Below, in pieces: positions 9,443 through 17,895 of a stretch of 64,000 nt of DNA. The DNA comes from Pseudomonas purpurea (GTDB lineage: Bacteria; Pseudomonadota; Gammaproteobacteria; Pseudomonadales; Pseudomonadaceae): NCBI RefSeq assembly GCF_039908635.1, contig NZ_CP150918.1:5782001-5846000 (forward strand). Direction: 5' to 3'. Each line of letters starts with the position of its first letter. Positions within the stretch are counted from its first letter, which is position 1. The notes under the pieces are model-generated. The model was not told the DNA's origin and ran no database searches. It was given only the letters and a program-made list of their open reading frames with translations. The position numbers and the translations under genes are program-made.

Positions 9443-9943
9443 GGCAAGGATTTCTCTTTCTTATAGTCGGATCTGCAACCCCGACAACGCTGGCCGGGGA
9501 TTGGGCAGGTTCGGCACGATAGCAAATTGTTCGAAATAGCACATAGGGCGGTCAAAATGAGAACCCGATGGTCGTCGTGCGGTCTACCGCTCGATATACT
9601 CGCAACCTTGTTACACCCTGTAAGGGGTTGCTGTGCGAAAACGTCGTTGGCCTCCGTCAGCCGCTTTCGCAGAGTTTCCCTTTAGTACGCCTTACGAGAA
9701 ACGTGACGAACGTAGTATGTTCGGGCTGAAACGTTTTTCCAGGCTCTAGTGCGCAACGTCGCCGAGTGAAGGTCAGGCAAGGCAAAAACAGGCGAGGACG
9801 CGGAGTTTACGGTTTGTAAATGAGCAGTCCGAGCCTGTTTTTAACGCAGCATGACCGAGCGCAGGCACTTTGCGTGCAGAGCCACAAGACGGCTATTCAC
9901 CCGCTACACACCCCAAGAGTCACGGCTCAGAGGCACCCCTGGC
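9443..9943. other. Intergenic region, 500 bases, no gene seen
   Basis: No credible reading frame. The left part should hold the MFS promoter. The right part carries the palindromic repeat at 9771-9856. Between them (about 9590-9740) is a moderately structured stretch with no recognised RNA motif. Confidence 0.5.
9771..9856. repeat. Large imperfect inverted repeat upstream of the thioesterase gene
   Basis: Arms GGTCAGGCAAGGCAAAAACA (9771-9790) and the complementary TGTTTTTAACGCAGCATGACC pair through AAAAACAGGC/GCCTGTTTTT. An inner stem GTTTAC/GTAAA-type pairing surrounds a short loop. It is unlike the REP elements in the window. I believe similar palindromes recur in fluorescens-group genomes, but that is from memory. 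Confidence 0.6.
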
Positions 9944-10345
9944 ATGATAGAGCTCGAACAAGAAGATCCTATTCCGCAAGGCGACCTGGCCCTGCAAATC
10001 ACCGCATTACCCCGCGAAACCAACGGCTTTGGCGATATTTTCGGCGGCTGGCTGGTGTCACAGATGGACCTGGCCGGCACGGCGATGGCCAGCAAGGTAG
10101 CCGGTGGTCGCGTGGCGACCGTGGCCATCGATCGCATGGCATTCCTGGTGCCGGTCGCCGTCGGCGCGCAGCTATCCTTCTATACCCAGGCAACGGAAAT
10201 CGGCCGCAGCTCGATCAAGATGATGGTTGAGGTGTGGAGCGACGACCCGCTGTCCAGCGAATGGCGCAAGGTGACTGAAGCGGTGTTTGTGTTTGTCGCC
10301 ATCGATGGCAGCGGTCGCACCCGCTCGGTGCCGCCACGGCGTTAA
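9944..10345 (+). CDS. Acyl-CoA thioesterase, hotdog fold (YciA-like)
   Basis: 133 residues from ATG 9944 (MIELEQEDPI), with AGAGG ten bases upstream. The frame is open further upstream, but that sequence lies in the palindromic repeat and is unlike the family. The hotdog segment NGFGDIFGGWLVSQMDLAG carries the catalytic Asp and central helix, followed by ATVAIDRMAFLVPVAVG and the C-terminal FVFVAIDGSGR strand. It should hydrolyse acyl-CoA thioesters in the cytosol. A second, different member lies at the right edge of the window (63614). Confidence 0.85.
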   Translation: MIELEQEDPIPQGDLALQITALPRETNGFGDIFGGWLVSQMDLAGTAMASKVAGGRVATVAIDRMAFLVPVAVGAQLSFYTQATEIGRSSIKMMVEVWSDDPLSSEWRKVTEAVFVFVAIDGSGRTRSVPPRR

Positions 10346-10402
10346 ACCCGGTGACCGTTTTGCGGTCCCTTGCAGTCATTGATCCTGAACGAGATGTGCA
10401 TC

Positions 10403-11302
10403 ATGAATACGCCCAACGTTGAAGCCGTGAAACTGGATGAACTGAACTGCTGGCGCATCCGTCACGGTCAGGCCGAATTACTGGTGGCCCAGCAAGGCGC
10501 GCACATCCTCAGTTATCAACTGGCCGGGCAACCGCCGCTGATCTGGCTCAACGATGAGGCGGTGTTCAAGACCGGCAAGAGCATCCGTGCAGGCGTTCCC
10601 GTGTGCTGGCCGTGGTTTGGCAACCTGGACCGCAACCCGCCGAGCGTGCAGGCGATGCGCGTCGGCGACCAACCCGCCATCGCCCACGGGCTGGTGCGCG
10701 CCATGGATTGGGAGCTCGACGGGATCGAAGCCGAAGGTGACAGCCTGAAGGTCGAATTTGTGTTGCCCTACCCTGAAGGCGGCCTGCCCGGCTGGCCCCA
10801 TCAGGTCGACCTGACACTGAGCATTCATCTGGACGAGCAATTGCACATCCGCCTCATCAGCCATAACCGTGGCACCGACAGCGTGAGCATCAGCCAGGCG
10901 CTGCACAGTTACTTCGCGATCAGCGATGTGCGCAACGTGCATCTCGAAGGACTGGATGGCTTGAGCTATATCGAGACGCTGGATAACTGGAAAACCGTCA
11001 CGCAGGCCGGTGATCTGCGATTTACCGGGGAAACCGACCGCATCTACCTCGATGCTCCGCCAACGCTGAGCATCGTCGACCCGACCTGGGAGCGGCGCAT
11101 CGAGCTGACGGCCAGCGGTTCACGGACAGCAGTGGTCTGGAACCCGTGGATCGACCGCGCGGCGGCGTTCAGTGACATGGCCGACGATGGCTGGCAGCGC
11201 ATGCTGTGCATCGAAACGGCGAATGTGATGGGTGATGTGGTGAATCTGGCACCGGGGGCGAGTCATACGCTGGGCGTGAGTATCGCCAGCACACCGCTAT
11301 AG
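10403..11302 (+). CDS. D-hexose-6-phosphate mutarotase (aldose 1-epimerase superfamily, YeaD-like)
   Basis: 299 residues from ATG 10403 (MNTPNVEAVK). Family features are the early strand LLVAQQGAHILSYQL, the phosphate-binding region RAGVPVCWPWFG, the catalytic His region AIAHGLVRAMDWEL, SHNRGTDSVSISQALHSYF with the second His, and the C-terminal glutamate in MLCIETANV. It interconverts alpha and beta anomers of glucose-6-phosphate and related sugars, feeding central carbon metabolism. It stands alone on the plus strand after the thioesterase, 57 bases apart. Confidence 0.9.
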   Translation: MNTPNVEAVKLDELNCWRIRHGQAELLVAQQGAHILSYQLAGQPPLIWLNDEAVFKTGKSIRAGVPVCWPWFGNLDRNPPSVQAMRVGDQPAIAHGLVRAMDWELDGIEAEGDSLKVEFVLPYPEGGLPGWPHQVDLTLSIHLDEQLHIRLISHNRGTDSVSISQALHSYFAISDVRNVHLEGLDGLSYIETLDNWKTVTQAGDLRFTGETDRIYLDAPPTLSIVDPTWERRIELTASGSRTAVVWNPWIDRAAAFSDMADDGWQRMLCIETANVMGDVVNLAPGASHTLGVSIASTPL

Positions 11303-11318
11303 AGAAACTGCGGACCAT

Positions 11319-11451
11319 TGTGGCGAGGGGGCTTGCCCCCGCTCGGGCGCGAAGCGGCCGCAGAGCCAGCCAATGGATTCCTTCTGGCAGAACCCGATTG
11401 CAGGTTTTGGGACTGCTTCGCAGCCCAGCGGGGGCAAGCCCCCTCGCCACA
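11319..11451. repeat. REP pair between the mutarotase and DUF3299 genes
   Basis: Arms TGTGGCGAGGGGGCTTGCCC and GGGCAAGCCCCCTCGCCACA with inner complementary CGAAGCGG / GCTTCGC segments. It lies between converging genes. Confidence 0.85.
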
Positions 11452-11470
11452 GGTTCTGCGCAGCCTTTCC

Positions 11471-12007
11471 TTATAAATCCGACTCTTTAACCACTCGCAC
11501 TTTCGCCGCATCCAGCGCATACGCCGCATCGGCCAGGTCGTTGTTGACCTTTTCGACTTTCAGCGTGCCGGTGACCCACAGCGGTATGTAGATATCGTCC
11601 AGCTTCAAACCCTTGGGATAACGCACCAGCACCAGTTGGTTAGGCGGCGGTGGCGGCACGTGGATGCAGGCGCCAGGGTACGGCACCAGGAAGAACAGCG
11701 TGCTGCGGCCCTTGGCATCGGTTTCCAGCGGGACCGGATAACCGCCAATGCGGATGTTCTTGTCGTTCATCGACGCCACGGTCTTGGTCGAGTACATCAC
11801 CGCCGGCAGGCCTTTACTCTGCTTCAGGCCACCCTTGTCGGTGAAGGTGCCGTTGGCCTCGGGCGAGTCGTGGTCGATTTCGGGCATGGCTTCGAGGGCT
11901 TTCTGGTCCGACTTGGGCATCAGTTCGAGCCAGTCGGTTTCCGGCAGTTCGCCGGCATGGGCAAGGCCCGTGCCCAGTAAAAGTAGAGTCAGCAGAAGAC
12001 GGCGCAT
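11471..12007 (-). CDS. Exported DUF3299-family protein
   Basis: 178 residues from ATG 12007 (MRRLLLTLLLLGTGLAHA), a clear signal peptide with cleavage after AHA. The mature part fits the DUF3299 pattern: an acidic early segment ETDWLELMP, then IRIGGYPVPLE, FFLVPYPGACIHVPPPPPNQ (a conserved Cys-His in a proline-rich loop) and the final strands LWVTGTLKV. The Cys/His loop suggests metal or redox chemistry in the periplasm, but no activity is established that I know of. It follows the GlsB-like gene on the same strand, with a hairpin between them. Confidence 0.8.
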   Translation of the reverse strand: MRRLLLTLLLLGTGLAHAGELPETDWLELMPKSDQKALEAMPEIDHDSPEANGTFTDKGGLKQSKGLPAVMYSTKTVASMNDKNIRIGGYPVPLETDAKGRSTLFFLVPYPGACIHVPPPPPNQLVLVRYPKGLKLDDIYIPLWVTGTLKVEKVNNDLADAAYALDAAKVRVVKESDL

Positions 12008-12051
12008 GAAGGTGCTCGGCAAGGGAAGGACGGTGTAACGCCGAGCATTCT

Positions 12052-12082
12052 AGCCCCCTCTGCGGTTGAGGCAGAGGGGGCT
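12052..12082. terminator. Hairpin terminator after the GlsB-like gene
   Basis: Perfect 12-base arms AGCCCCCTCTGC and GCAGAGGGGGCT with a 7-base loop. The T-run is short on either side, so termination may be partial. Confidence 0.65.
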
Positions 12083-12094
12083 TTGTCGCTTAAA

Positions 12095-12343
12095 TCAGGT
12101 GTTTTTCTTGATCAGGCCGTAGATCACCAGCAACACCACCGCGCCCACCAGCGCGCCGAGGAACCCTGCCCCTTGACCGGCATGGTAGATACCCAGTGCC
12201 TGGCCACCATACGTCGCGGCCAACGAACCGCCGATACCCAGCAGAATGGTCATGATCCAGCCCATGCTGTCGTCACCCGGTTTCAGGAAACGGGCCAGCA
12301 GGCCGACGATCAAGCCGATGAAGATGGTTCCGATAATACCCAT
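12095..12343 (-). CDS. GlsB/YeaQ/YmgE-family small membrane protein
   Basis: 82 residues from ATG 12343 (MGIIGTIFIGLIVGLLARFLKPGDD); the longer upstream frame is not family-like. It has three hydrophobic helices with the family landmarks ARFLKPG after helix 1, GWIMTILLGIGGSLAATYGG and the final GAVVLLVIYGLIKK. These small inner-membrane proteins are linked to general and acid stress in enterobacteria. Function here is inferred from family only. Confidence 0.85.
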   Translation of the reverse strand: MGIIGTIFIGLIVGLLARFLKPGDDSMGWIMTILLGIGGSLAATYGGQALGIYHAGQGAGFLGALVGAVVLLVIYGLIKKNT

Positions 12344-12448
12344 GGCGTTTCCTCTGAATGAAGGAGCTGTATGCCAAAGCCTAGTCAGACTTTGGCATCC
12401 TGCCATCAGAGAACGGCGGTCACCGAAGGTTCCCGCCTCGCACAAGGT

Positions 12449-13535
12449 TTATTGCTCGGCGATGAGCGCTTCGACCTTGAGGATCTGTTGCGCCAGCGTG
12501 GCCCTGTCAGCGCAACGCAGGTTGGCGTGACCGACCTTGCGGCCGACCTTGAACGCCTTGCCGTAGTGGTGCAGATGGCAATCATCGATGGCGATGACCT
12601 TATCCACCGGCGGTACAGTGCCAATGAAGTTGAGCATCGCGCTCTCGCCCACCTTGGCGGTCGAACCCAGCGGCAGGGCCGGCAACGGCGCGCAGGTGGT
12701 TTTCGAACTGGCTGCACTCGGCACCTTCGGTAGTCCAGTGCCCGGAGTTGTGCACGCGCGGGGCGATTTCGTTGGCCTTCAGGCCACCGTCGACTTCAAA
12801 GAACTCGAACGCCATCACGCCGACGTAATCCAGCTGCTTGAGCACGCGGCTGGAGTAGTCCTCGGCCAAGGCTTGCAACGGATGGTCGGTACTGGCCACG
12901 GACAACTTGAGAATGCCGCTGTCGTGGGTGTTGTGCACCAGCGGGTAGAACTTCGTTTCACCGTCGCGAGCGCGCACGGCGATCAACGACACTTCACCGG
13001 TGAACGGCACGAAGCCTTCCAGCAGGCACGCCACGCTGCCCAACTCGGCGAAGGTGCCGACGACATCGTCAGGTTTGCGCAGGACTTTCTGGCCCTTGCC
13101 GTCGTAACCCAAGGTGCGGGTTTTCAGCACGGCGGGCAGGCCGATGGTGGCGACTGCGGCGTCCAGGTCGGCTTGCGACTGGATGTCGGCAAAGGCCGGC
13201 GTCGGAATGCCCAGGTCCTTGAACATGCTTTTTTCGAACCAGCGGTCGCGAGCGATGCGCAGGGCTTCGGCGCTCGGGTAGACCGGCACGAATTGCGACA
13301 GGAACGCCACGGTTTCAGCCGGGACGCTTTCGAATTCGAAGGTCACCAGGTCGACTTCATCGGCCAATTGACGCAGGTGATCCTGATCGCCGTAATCGGC
13401 CCGCAGGTGTTCGCCCAACGCGGCTGCGCAGGCATCCGGCGCGGGGTCCAGAAAAGCGAAGTTCATGCCCAGCGGAGTTCCCGCCAGGGCCAACATGCGG
13501 CCCAACTGGCCGCCACCGATTACACCGATCTTCAT
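12449..13535 (-). pseudogene. purK: N5-carboxyaminoimidazole ribonucleotide synthase PurK, frameshifted as sequenced
   Basis: ATG 13535 (MKIGVIGGGQLGRM). PurK uses ATP and bicarbonate to carboxylate AIR in purine synthesis and hands N5-CAIR to PurE. The N-terminal ATP-grasp part is intact through HNSGHWTTEGAECSQFENHL. Then the frame breaks: one extra base in the GGG at 12676-12678 (plus strand) shifts LRAVAG-LPLGST into another frame. The correct C-terminus continues in the second frame (PLGSTAKVGESAMLNFIGTV ... VEALIAEQ). Removing one base restores a 361-residue protein of normal length. The extra base sits in AGGCC, as in four other genes here, so a sequencing error is more likely than a real loss. 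Stop of purE and start of purK are 11 bases apart (operon). Confidence 0.9.
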
Positions 13536-13546
13536 CGTCAACAACC

Positions 13547-14038
13547 TCAGGCGATGCGTGGGTCTGGATTGTCCAGGACGCTGTCTGTCTGCTCAGCACG
13601 GAAGGTTTTGAGCACCGCATGGAATTGCGGGTGCTTGGCGCCCAGGATACTTGCCGACAGCAGGGCCGCGTTGATCGCGCCGGCCTTGCCGATGGCCAGC
13701 GTGGCAACCGGAATGCCCGCAGGCATCTGCACAATAGAGAGCAGCGAATCGACGCCCGAGAGCATCGACGACTGCACCGGCACGCCCAGTACCGGCAGGT
13801 GGGTCTTGGCCGCACACATGCCTGGCAAGTGGGCCGCGCCACCGGCACCGGCGATGATCACCTCGATGCCACGCGACTCGGCATCGGTGGCGTACTGGAA
13901 CAGCAGGTCCGGGGTGCGGTGGGCAGAGACCACTTTAACCTCGTAAGGAATGCCGAGCTTTTCCAGCATATCGGCGGTGTGGCTAAGGGTGGACCAATCG
14001 GACTTGGAGCCCATGATCACGCCAACCAGTGCACTCAT
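13547..14038 (-). CDS. purE: N5-carboxyaminoimidazole ribonucleotide mutase PurE
   Basis: 163 residues. Class I PurE motifs are [13 protein letters not shown] at the N-terminus, [23 protein letters not shown] and [25 protein letters not shown]. It rearranges N5-CAIR to CAIR, the step after PurK, in the cytosol. It is the first gene of purEK. Its leader contains a hairpin with a U-rich tail that may attenuate transcription. Confidence 0.98.
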   Translation of the reverse strand: MSALVGVIMGSKSDWSTLSHTADMLEKLGIPYEVKVVSAHRTPDLLFQYATDAESRGIEVIIAGAGGAAHLPGMCAAKTHLPVLGVPVQSSMLSGVDSLLSIVQMPAGIPVATLAIGKAGAINAALLSASILGAKHPQFHAVLKTFRAEQTDSVLDNPDPRIA

Positions 14039-14074
14039 CGTCGTGCCTCTTCTCTCTGGGCGCCCGCAGGCGCG

Positions 14075-14109
14075 TCAAAAACAACAAGCCACGCGAAATG
14101 CGTGGCTTG
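14075..14109 (-). terminator. Terminator-like hairpin in the purE leader
   Basis: On the minus strand arms AAGCCACGC and GCGTGGCTT around ATTTC, followed by TTGTTGTTTTT. It is 37 bases before the purE start and downstream of a possible promoter. It could be an attenuator, or the relic terminator of a gene displaced by the neighbouring insert. Confidence 0.55.
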
Positions 14110-14151
14110 AATGTACGAATTATGGCCGGGCGAACCGGCCGAAGGCCGCGC

Positions 14152-14157
14152 AGTATA
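14152..14157 (-). promoter_or_regulatory. Possible -10 element for purEK
   Basis: TATACT on the minus strand (in GGTATACTGC), about 115 bases upstream of purE and upstream of the leader hairpin. No good -35 is visible at 17 bases. Confidence 0.4.
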
Positions 14158-14500
14158 CCGTAATGAAGCAGATAAACAGCCCCTTGAGTGACCATCTGTC
14201 ATGTGGCACAAACGACGACTTTATTGACTCGAAAGTCAGCTGACACGGCCAGTCCAGAAAGGACAACTCAGCTAGCCGAATGCACGACCCAGCACACCTA
14301 AATAAACTTAAAGACGTTGACTTGATCTCCAGTTTCTACTGCTATGCAATAGAAGGAAATACACGTTCAGTCGCCAAACTTACACTTCGCGGAATAGTCT
14401 GATCATCTCCATTTATCACCCTTATCACTCAGCAACTACAATTAACGATCACCTCGAACTCAACTGAAACTCGAGGAACTTTTAAACAAGGGATTCAAGG

Positions 14501-15100
14501 ATGACTCCGAACATCGAACAACCACAAAAGAATGCTATTAACATAGTCGCCATCGTTCATGATGACGTGCCAGAAGCAACAAGAAAGACGATTTATGCTG
14601 ACCATTTCCAGCCTCTCGTAAAAGAGTTGGAAAGCTTCACCGACCGAAAAGTCAACGTCATCTTCGGTGGCGGCGCGCCCTATAGCAACTTTGCATATAG
14701 AGGCGAGGATACGATGACCATCCTGCGGGGCTGGGAAGCTCTAGGTTACAAGTTCTTAGACGAAATGAGAAAAGAGGGCTTTGATTTAAGCGACCCGTTG
14801 ACCAAAGTCATTCTGGTCACCCACCAAAACGTGAACATTAAGATCGCAGGCATCGCTCTTCTTTGGCCCCCGACCAATACCGGGACATTTGCAATTGCAT
14901 CACTCAACAGCTTTCTGCATGTCGGCCATGAGATTGGCCACTTACTGGGGGCCAACCATGAGAACTGGGAAGTTCAGTACAACGGCTGGTGGGCCGAAAC
15001 CTACATGGTGCCAGAACGAAACATGATCAGATCCATTTCTTACACCTTTAGCTCCGCCAATCGACAGAATATCAAAAACTATCTGGCCGACAAAAAGTGA
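14501..15100 (+). CDS. Small metzincin-type zinc metalloprotease, no secretion signal
   Basis: 199 residues. The defining element is H143-E144-x-x-H147-x-x-G150-x-x-H153 (HEIGHLLGANH), the full metzincin zinc-binding motif. A methionine 16-22 residues later (M169 or M175) could form the Met-turn. The upstream half has alternating strands (NAINIVAIVHDDV, KVNVIFGGG, KVILVTH), as expected for the beta-sheet before the active-site helix. There is no signal peptide, propeptide or C-terminal targeting domain, which is odd for a metzincin. The gene and the ~450 bases before it are clearly more AT-rich than the neighbours, which suggests horizontal acquisition. Substrate unknown; an effector, toxin or self-processing role is possible. 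I do not recognise a named family. Confidence 0.7.
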   Translation: MTPNIEQPQKNAINIVAIVHDDVPEATRKTIYADHFQPLVKELESFTDRKVNVIFGGGAPYSNFAYRGEDTMTILRGWEALGYKFLDEMRKEGFDLSDPLTKVILVTHQNVNIKIAGIALLWPPTNTGTFAIASLNSFLHVGHEIGHLLGANHENWEVQYNGWWAETYMVPERNMIRSISYTFSSANRQNIKNYLADKK

Positions 15101-15154
15101 TGTTTCAACCTTGTTTGGCAGAGGCGCAAAATGAACGTATCTGCCTGTATCCAC

Positions 15155-16067
15155 TTAAACGTTAGGACTCGCGGCACCACCCTCCAATTTGCGCCACAAC
15201 AACCTGACGTTCGCCTTGCGTACCAGCGCACAGCGATACAGACGAATTTCCAGCGGCACGTGCCATTGCGGACCGCCGCAGACCACCAGTTCACCGCGTG
15301 CCAGTTCGGCGCGCACGCTCAGTTGCGGCACCCAGGCGATGCCCAGCCCTTCCAGCGCCATGCTCTTGAGGCTGTCGGCCATCGCCGTTTCATAAATGGT
15401 GGTGAAGCGCAGGGCGCGCTGGCGCAGCAGCATGTTCACCGAACGCCCCAGAAAGGCCCCGGCGCTGTAGGCGAGCAGCGGCACGCTGGCCTCGCCTTCG
15501 AGGTCAAACAACGGTTTGCCGTCGGCATCGGCCGCGCACACCGGGAGCATTTCGGTATGGCCCAGGTGCAGCGACGGGAAAATCTCCGGGTCCATTTGCA
15601 TCGCGGCGTCCGGGTCGTAGAACGCCAGCATCAGGTCGCAGCCGCCTTCGCGCAACGCGTGCACCGCGTCGCCCACGTTGGTGGCCACCAGCCGCGTGGC
15701 GATGTTCAGGCCTTCGTTGCGCAGTTGGGCGATCCAGCGCGGGAAGAACCCCAGCGCCAAGGAGTGGGCCGCCGCGACTTGCATCACTTCGCCCTGCCCG
15801 CCTTCAAGGTGATGCAAGTGGCGCAGCACTTCGCCGAGCTGTTCGACCACGGTGCGTGCGGTGACCAGAAACAGTTGCCCCGCCGCCGTCAGTTCGATCG
15901 GCGTGCGCGAGCGGTTGACCAACTGCAGGCCCCAGCGCGGCTTCCAGGCTGCGGATCCGCCGACTGAACGCTGGCTGGGTCACGAAGCGCCGTTCGGCGG
16001 CCTGCGAGAAGCTGCGGGTGGCGGCCAGGGCACTGAAGTCCTCGAGCCATTTGCTTTCCAGATTCAT
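15155..16067 (-). pseudogene. LysR-family regulator divergent from aspA, frameshifted as sequenced
   Basis: ATG 16067 (MNLESKWLEDFSALAATRSF). The N-terminal winged HTH is intact (FSQAAERRFVTQPAFSRRIRSLEAALG). The frame then breaks at a CCCC run, 15930-15933 (plus strand); the co-inducer-binding domain continues one frame over (LVNRSRTPIELTAAGQLFLV ... LWRKLEGGAASPNV). Deleting one base gives a normal 303-residue LysR protein. The extra base again abuts AGGCC, matching the other frameshifts, so the gene is probably functional in the organism. It is divergent from aspA across 180 bases and so may control aspartate catabolism; that is inferred from position only. Confidence 0.85.
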
Positions 16068-16247
16068 CACGTCCTCCCGGACACGCACCAATTTAGGTCA
16101 CACGTTCGCCACACACGCGGCGTCACACCGGCATTATGCCGAATGTGCATAGGCCAGTGTTTAACAGCATTGGCCCAAAATTTCGCACACGCCTAGCATT
16201 CGCAGCGTTCCGGCACAGACCGGGTCCATATCGAGATGATTTCTATC

Positions 16248-17672
16248 ATGTCCTCCGCTGCATCTTTCCGCACCGAAAAAGACCTGCTTGGCGTACTCGA
16301 CGTACCGGCTCAAGCGTATTACGGCATCCAGACCCTGCGAGCGGTGAATAACTTCCGTCTCTCCGGCGTTCCGATTTCGCATTACCCGAAGCTGGTGGTG
16401 GGCCTGGCCATGGTCAAACAGGCCGCCGCTGACGCCAACCGCGAGTTGGGTCACCTGAGCGAAGCCAAGCACGCTGCCATCAGCGAAGCTTGCGCCCGTC
16501 TGATCCGCGGCGATTTCCACGAAGAGTTCGTGGTGGACATGATTCAAGGCGGCGCTGGCACTTCAACCAACATGAATGCCAACGAAGTCATCGCCAACAT
16601 CGCGCTGGAGGCCATGGGCCACAGCAAGGGCGAATACCAATACCTGCACCCCAACAACGACGTGAACATGGCGCAGTCGACCAACGACGCCTACCCGACG
16701 GCTATCCGCCTGGGTCTGCTGTTGGGTCACGATGCCCTGCTCGCCAGCCTCGACAGCCTGATCCAGTCGTTCGCGGCCAAAGGTGAAGAGTTCAACCACG
16801 TCCTGAAGATGGGTCGTACCCAACTGCAAGACGCCGTGCCGATGACCCTCGGCCAGGAATTCCGCGCTTTCGCCACCACCTTGGGCGAAGACCTGGCACG
16901 CCTGAAAACACTGGCACCAGAACTGTTGACCGAAGTGAACCTGGGCGGCACCGCGATCGGCACCGGCATCAACGCCGACCCGCGTTACCAGCACTTGGCC
17001 GTTTCGCGTCTGGCACTGATCAGCGGTCAACCGCTGGTACCGGCCGCCGACCTGATCGAAGCCACCTCCGACATGGGCGCCTTCGTGCTGTTCTCCGGCA
17101 TGCTCAAGCGTACCGCGGTCAAGCTGTCGAAGATCTGCAACGACCTGCGCCTGTTGTCCAGCGGCCCACGCACCGGCATCAACGAAATCAACCTGCCAGC
17201 GCGTCAGCCAGGCAGCTCGATCATGCCAGGCAAGGTCAACCCGGTTATTCCGGAAGCCGTTAACCAGGTGGCCTTCCAGATCATCGGTAACGACCTGGCC
17301 CTGACCATCGCGGCCGAAGGCGGCCAGTTGCAACTGAACGTGATGGAGCCGCTGATCGCCTTCAAGATCTTCGACTCGATCCGCCTGCTGCAACGCGCCA
17401 TGGACATGCTGCGCGAGCACTGCATCGTCGGCATCACCGCCAACGAAGCCCGCTGCCGCGAACTGGTCGAGCACTCGATCGGCCTGGTCACCGCGCTGAA
17501 CCCGTACATCGGCTATGAAAACGCCACCCGCATCGCCCGTATCGCCCTCGAAAGCGGCCGTGGCGTGCTGGAACTGGTGCGCGAAGAGAAGTTGCTCGAC
17601 GAAGAAATGCTCGCCGACATCCTGCGCCCGGAAAACATGATTGCCCCGCGTCTGGTGCCTTTGAAGGCCTGA
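16248..17672 (+). CDS. aspA: Aspartate ammonia-lyase
   Basis: 474 residues from ATG 16248 (MSSAASFRTEKDLLG); an in-frame ATG four codons upstream is possible. Fumarase/aspartase superfamily signatures are GAGTSTNMNANEV, the catalytic-loop signature GSSIMPGKVNPV and the substrate-binding VNMAQSTNDAYPT. It deaminates L-aspartate to fumarate and ammonia, connecting amino-acid use with the TCA cycle. Length matches the family (about 470). It is divergent from a LysR gene that may regulate it, and followed by a strong terminator. Confidence 0.96.
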   Translation: MSSAASFRTEKDLLGVLDVPAQAYYGIQTLRAVNNFRLSGVPISHYPKLVVGLAMVKQAAADANRELGHLSEAKHAAISEACARLIRGDFHEEFVVDMIQGGAGTSTNMNANEVIANIALEAMGHSKGEYQYLHPNNDVNMAQSTNDAYPTAIRLGLLLGHDALLASLDSLIQSFAAKGEEFNHVLKMGRTQLQDAVPMTLGQEFRAFATTLGEDLARLKTLAPELLTEVNLGGTAIGTGINADPRYQHLAVSRLALISGQPLVPAADLIEATSDMGAFVLFSGMLKRTAVKLSKICNDLRLLSSGPRTGINEINLPARQPGSSIMPGKVNPVIPEAVNQVAFQIIGNDLALTIAAEGGQLQLNVMEPLIAFKIFDSIRLLQRAMDMLREHCIVGITANEARCRELVEHSIGLVTALNPYIGYENATRIARIALESGRGVLELVREEKLLDEEMLADILRPENMIAPRLVPLKA

Positions 17673-17756
17673 CCAAACGCCGGCTCCTTGCTCTTTTAAC
17701 GAAGAGCACCAGGAGCCACGCTCACCAGGTTGAGGGACTAGACACCTCTCACCTTT

Positions 17757-17793
17757 TGAGGGCTTGGAGATCACTCTCCAGGCCCTTTTTTTT
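17757..17793 (+). terminator. Rho-independent terminator downstream of aspA
   Basis: Stem GGGCTTGGAGA / TCTCCAGGCCC with a TCAC loop, followed by eight T residues. Confidence 0.9.
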
Positions 17794-17895
17794 ATCTGCT
17801 GAAAGACAAACGCCGGGCGCCTTCATTAAGGTTGCAACCTGTGGTCGACTGAGCAAATGTTCTGAATGTTTCTGGCAGGGAGGCCTCGCAAGCCC

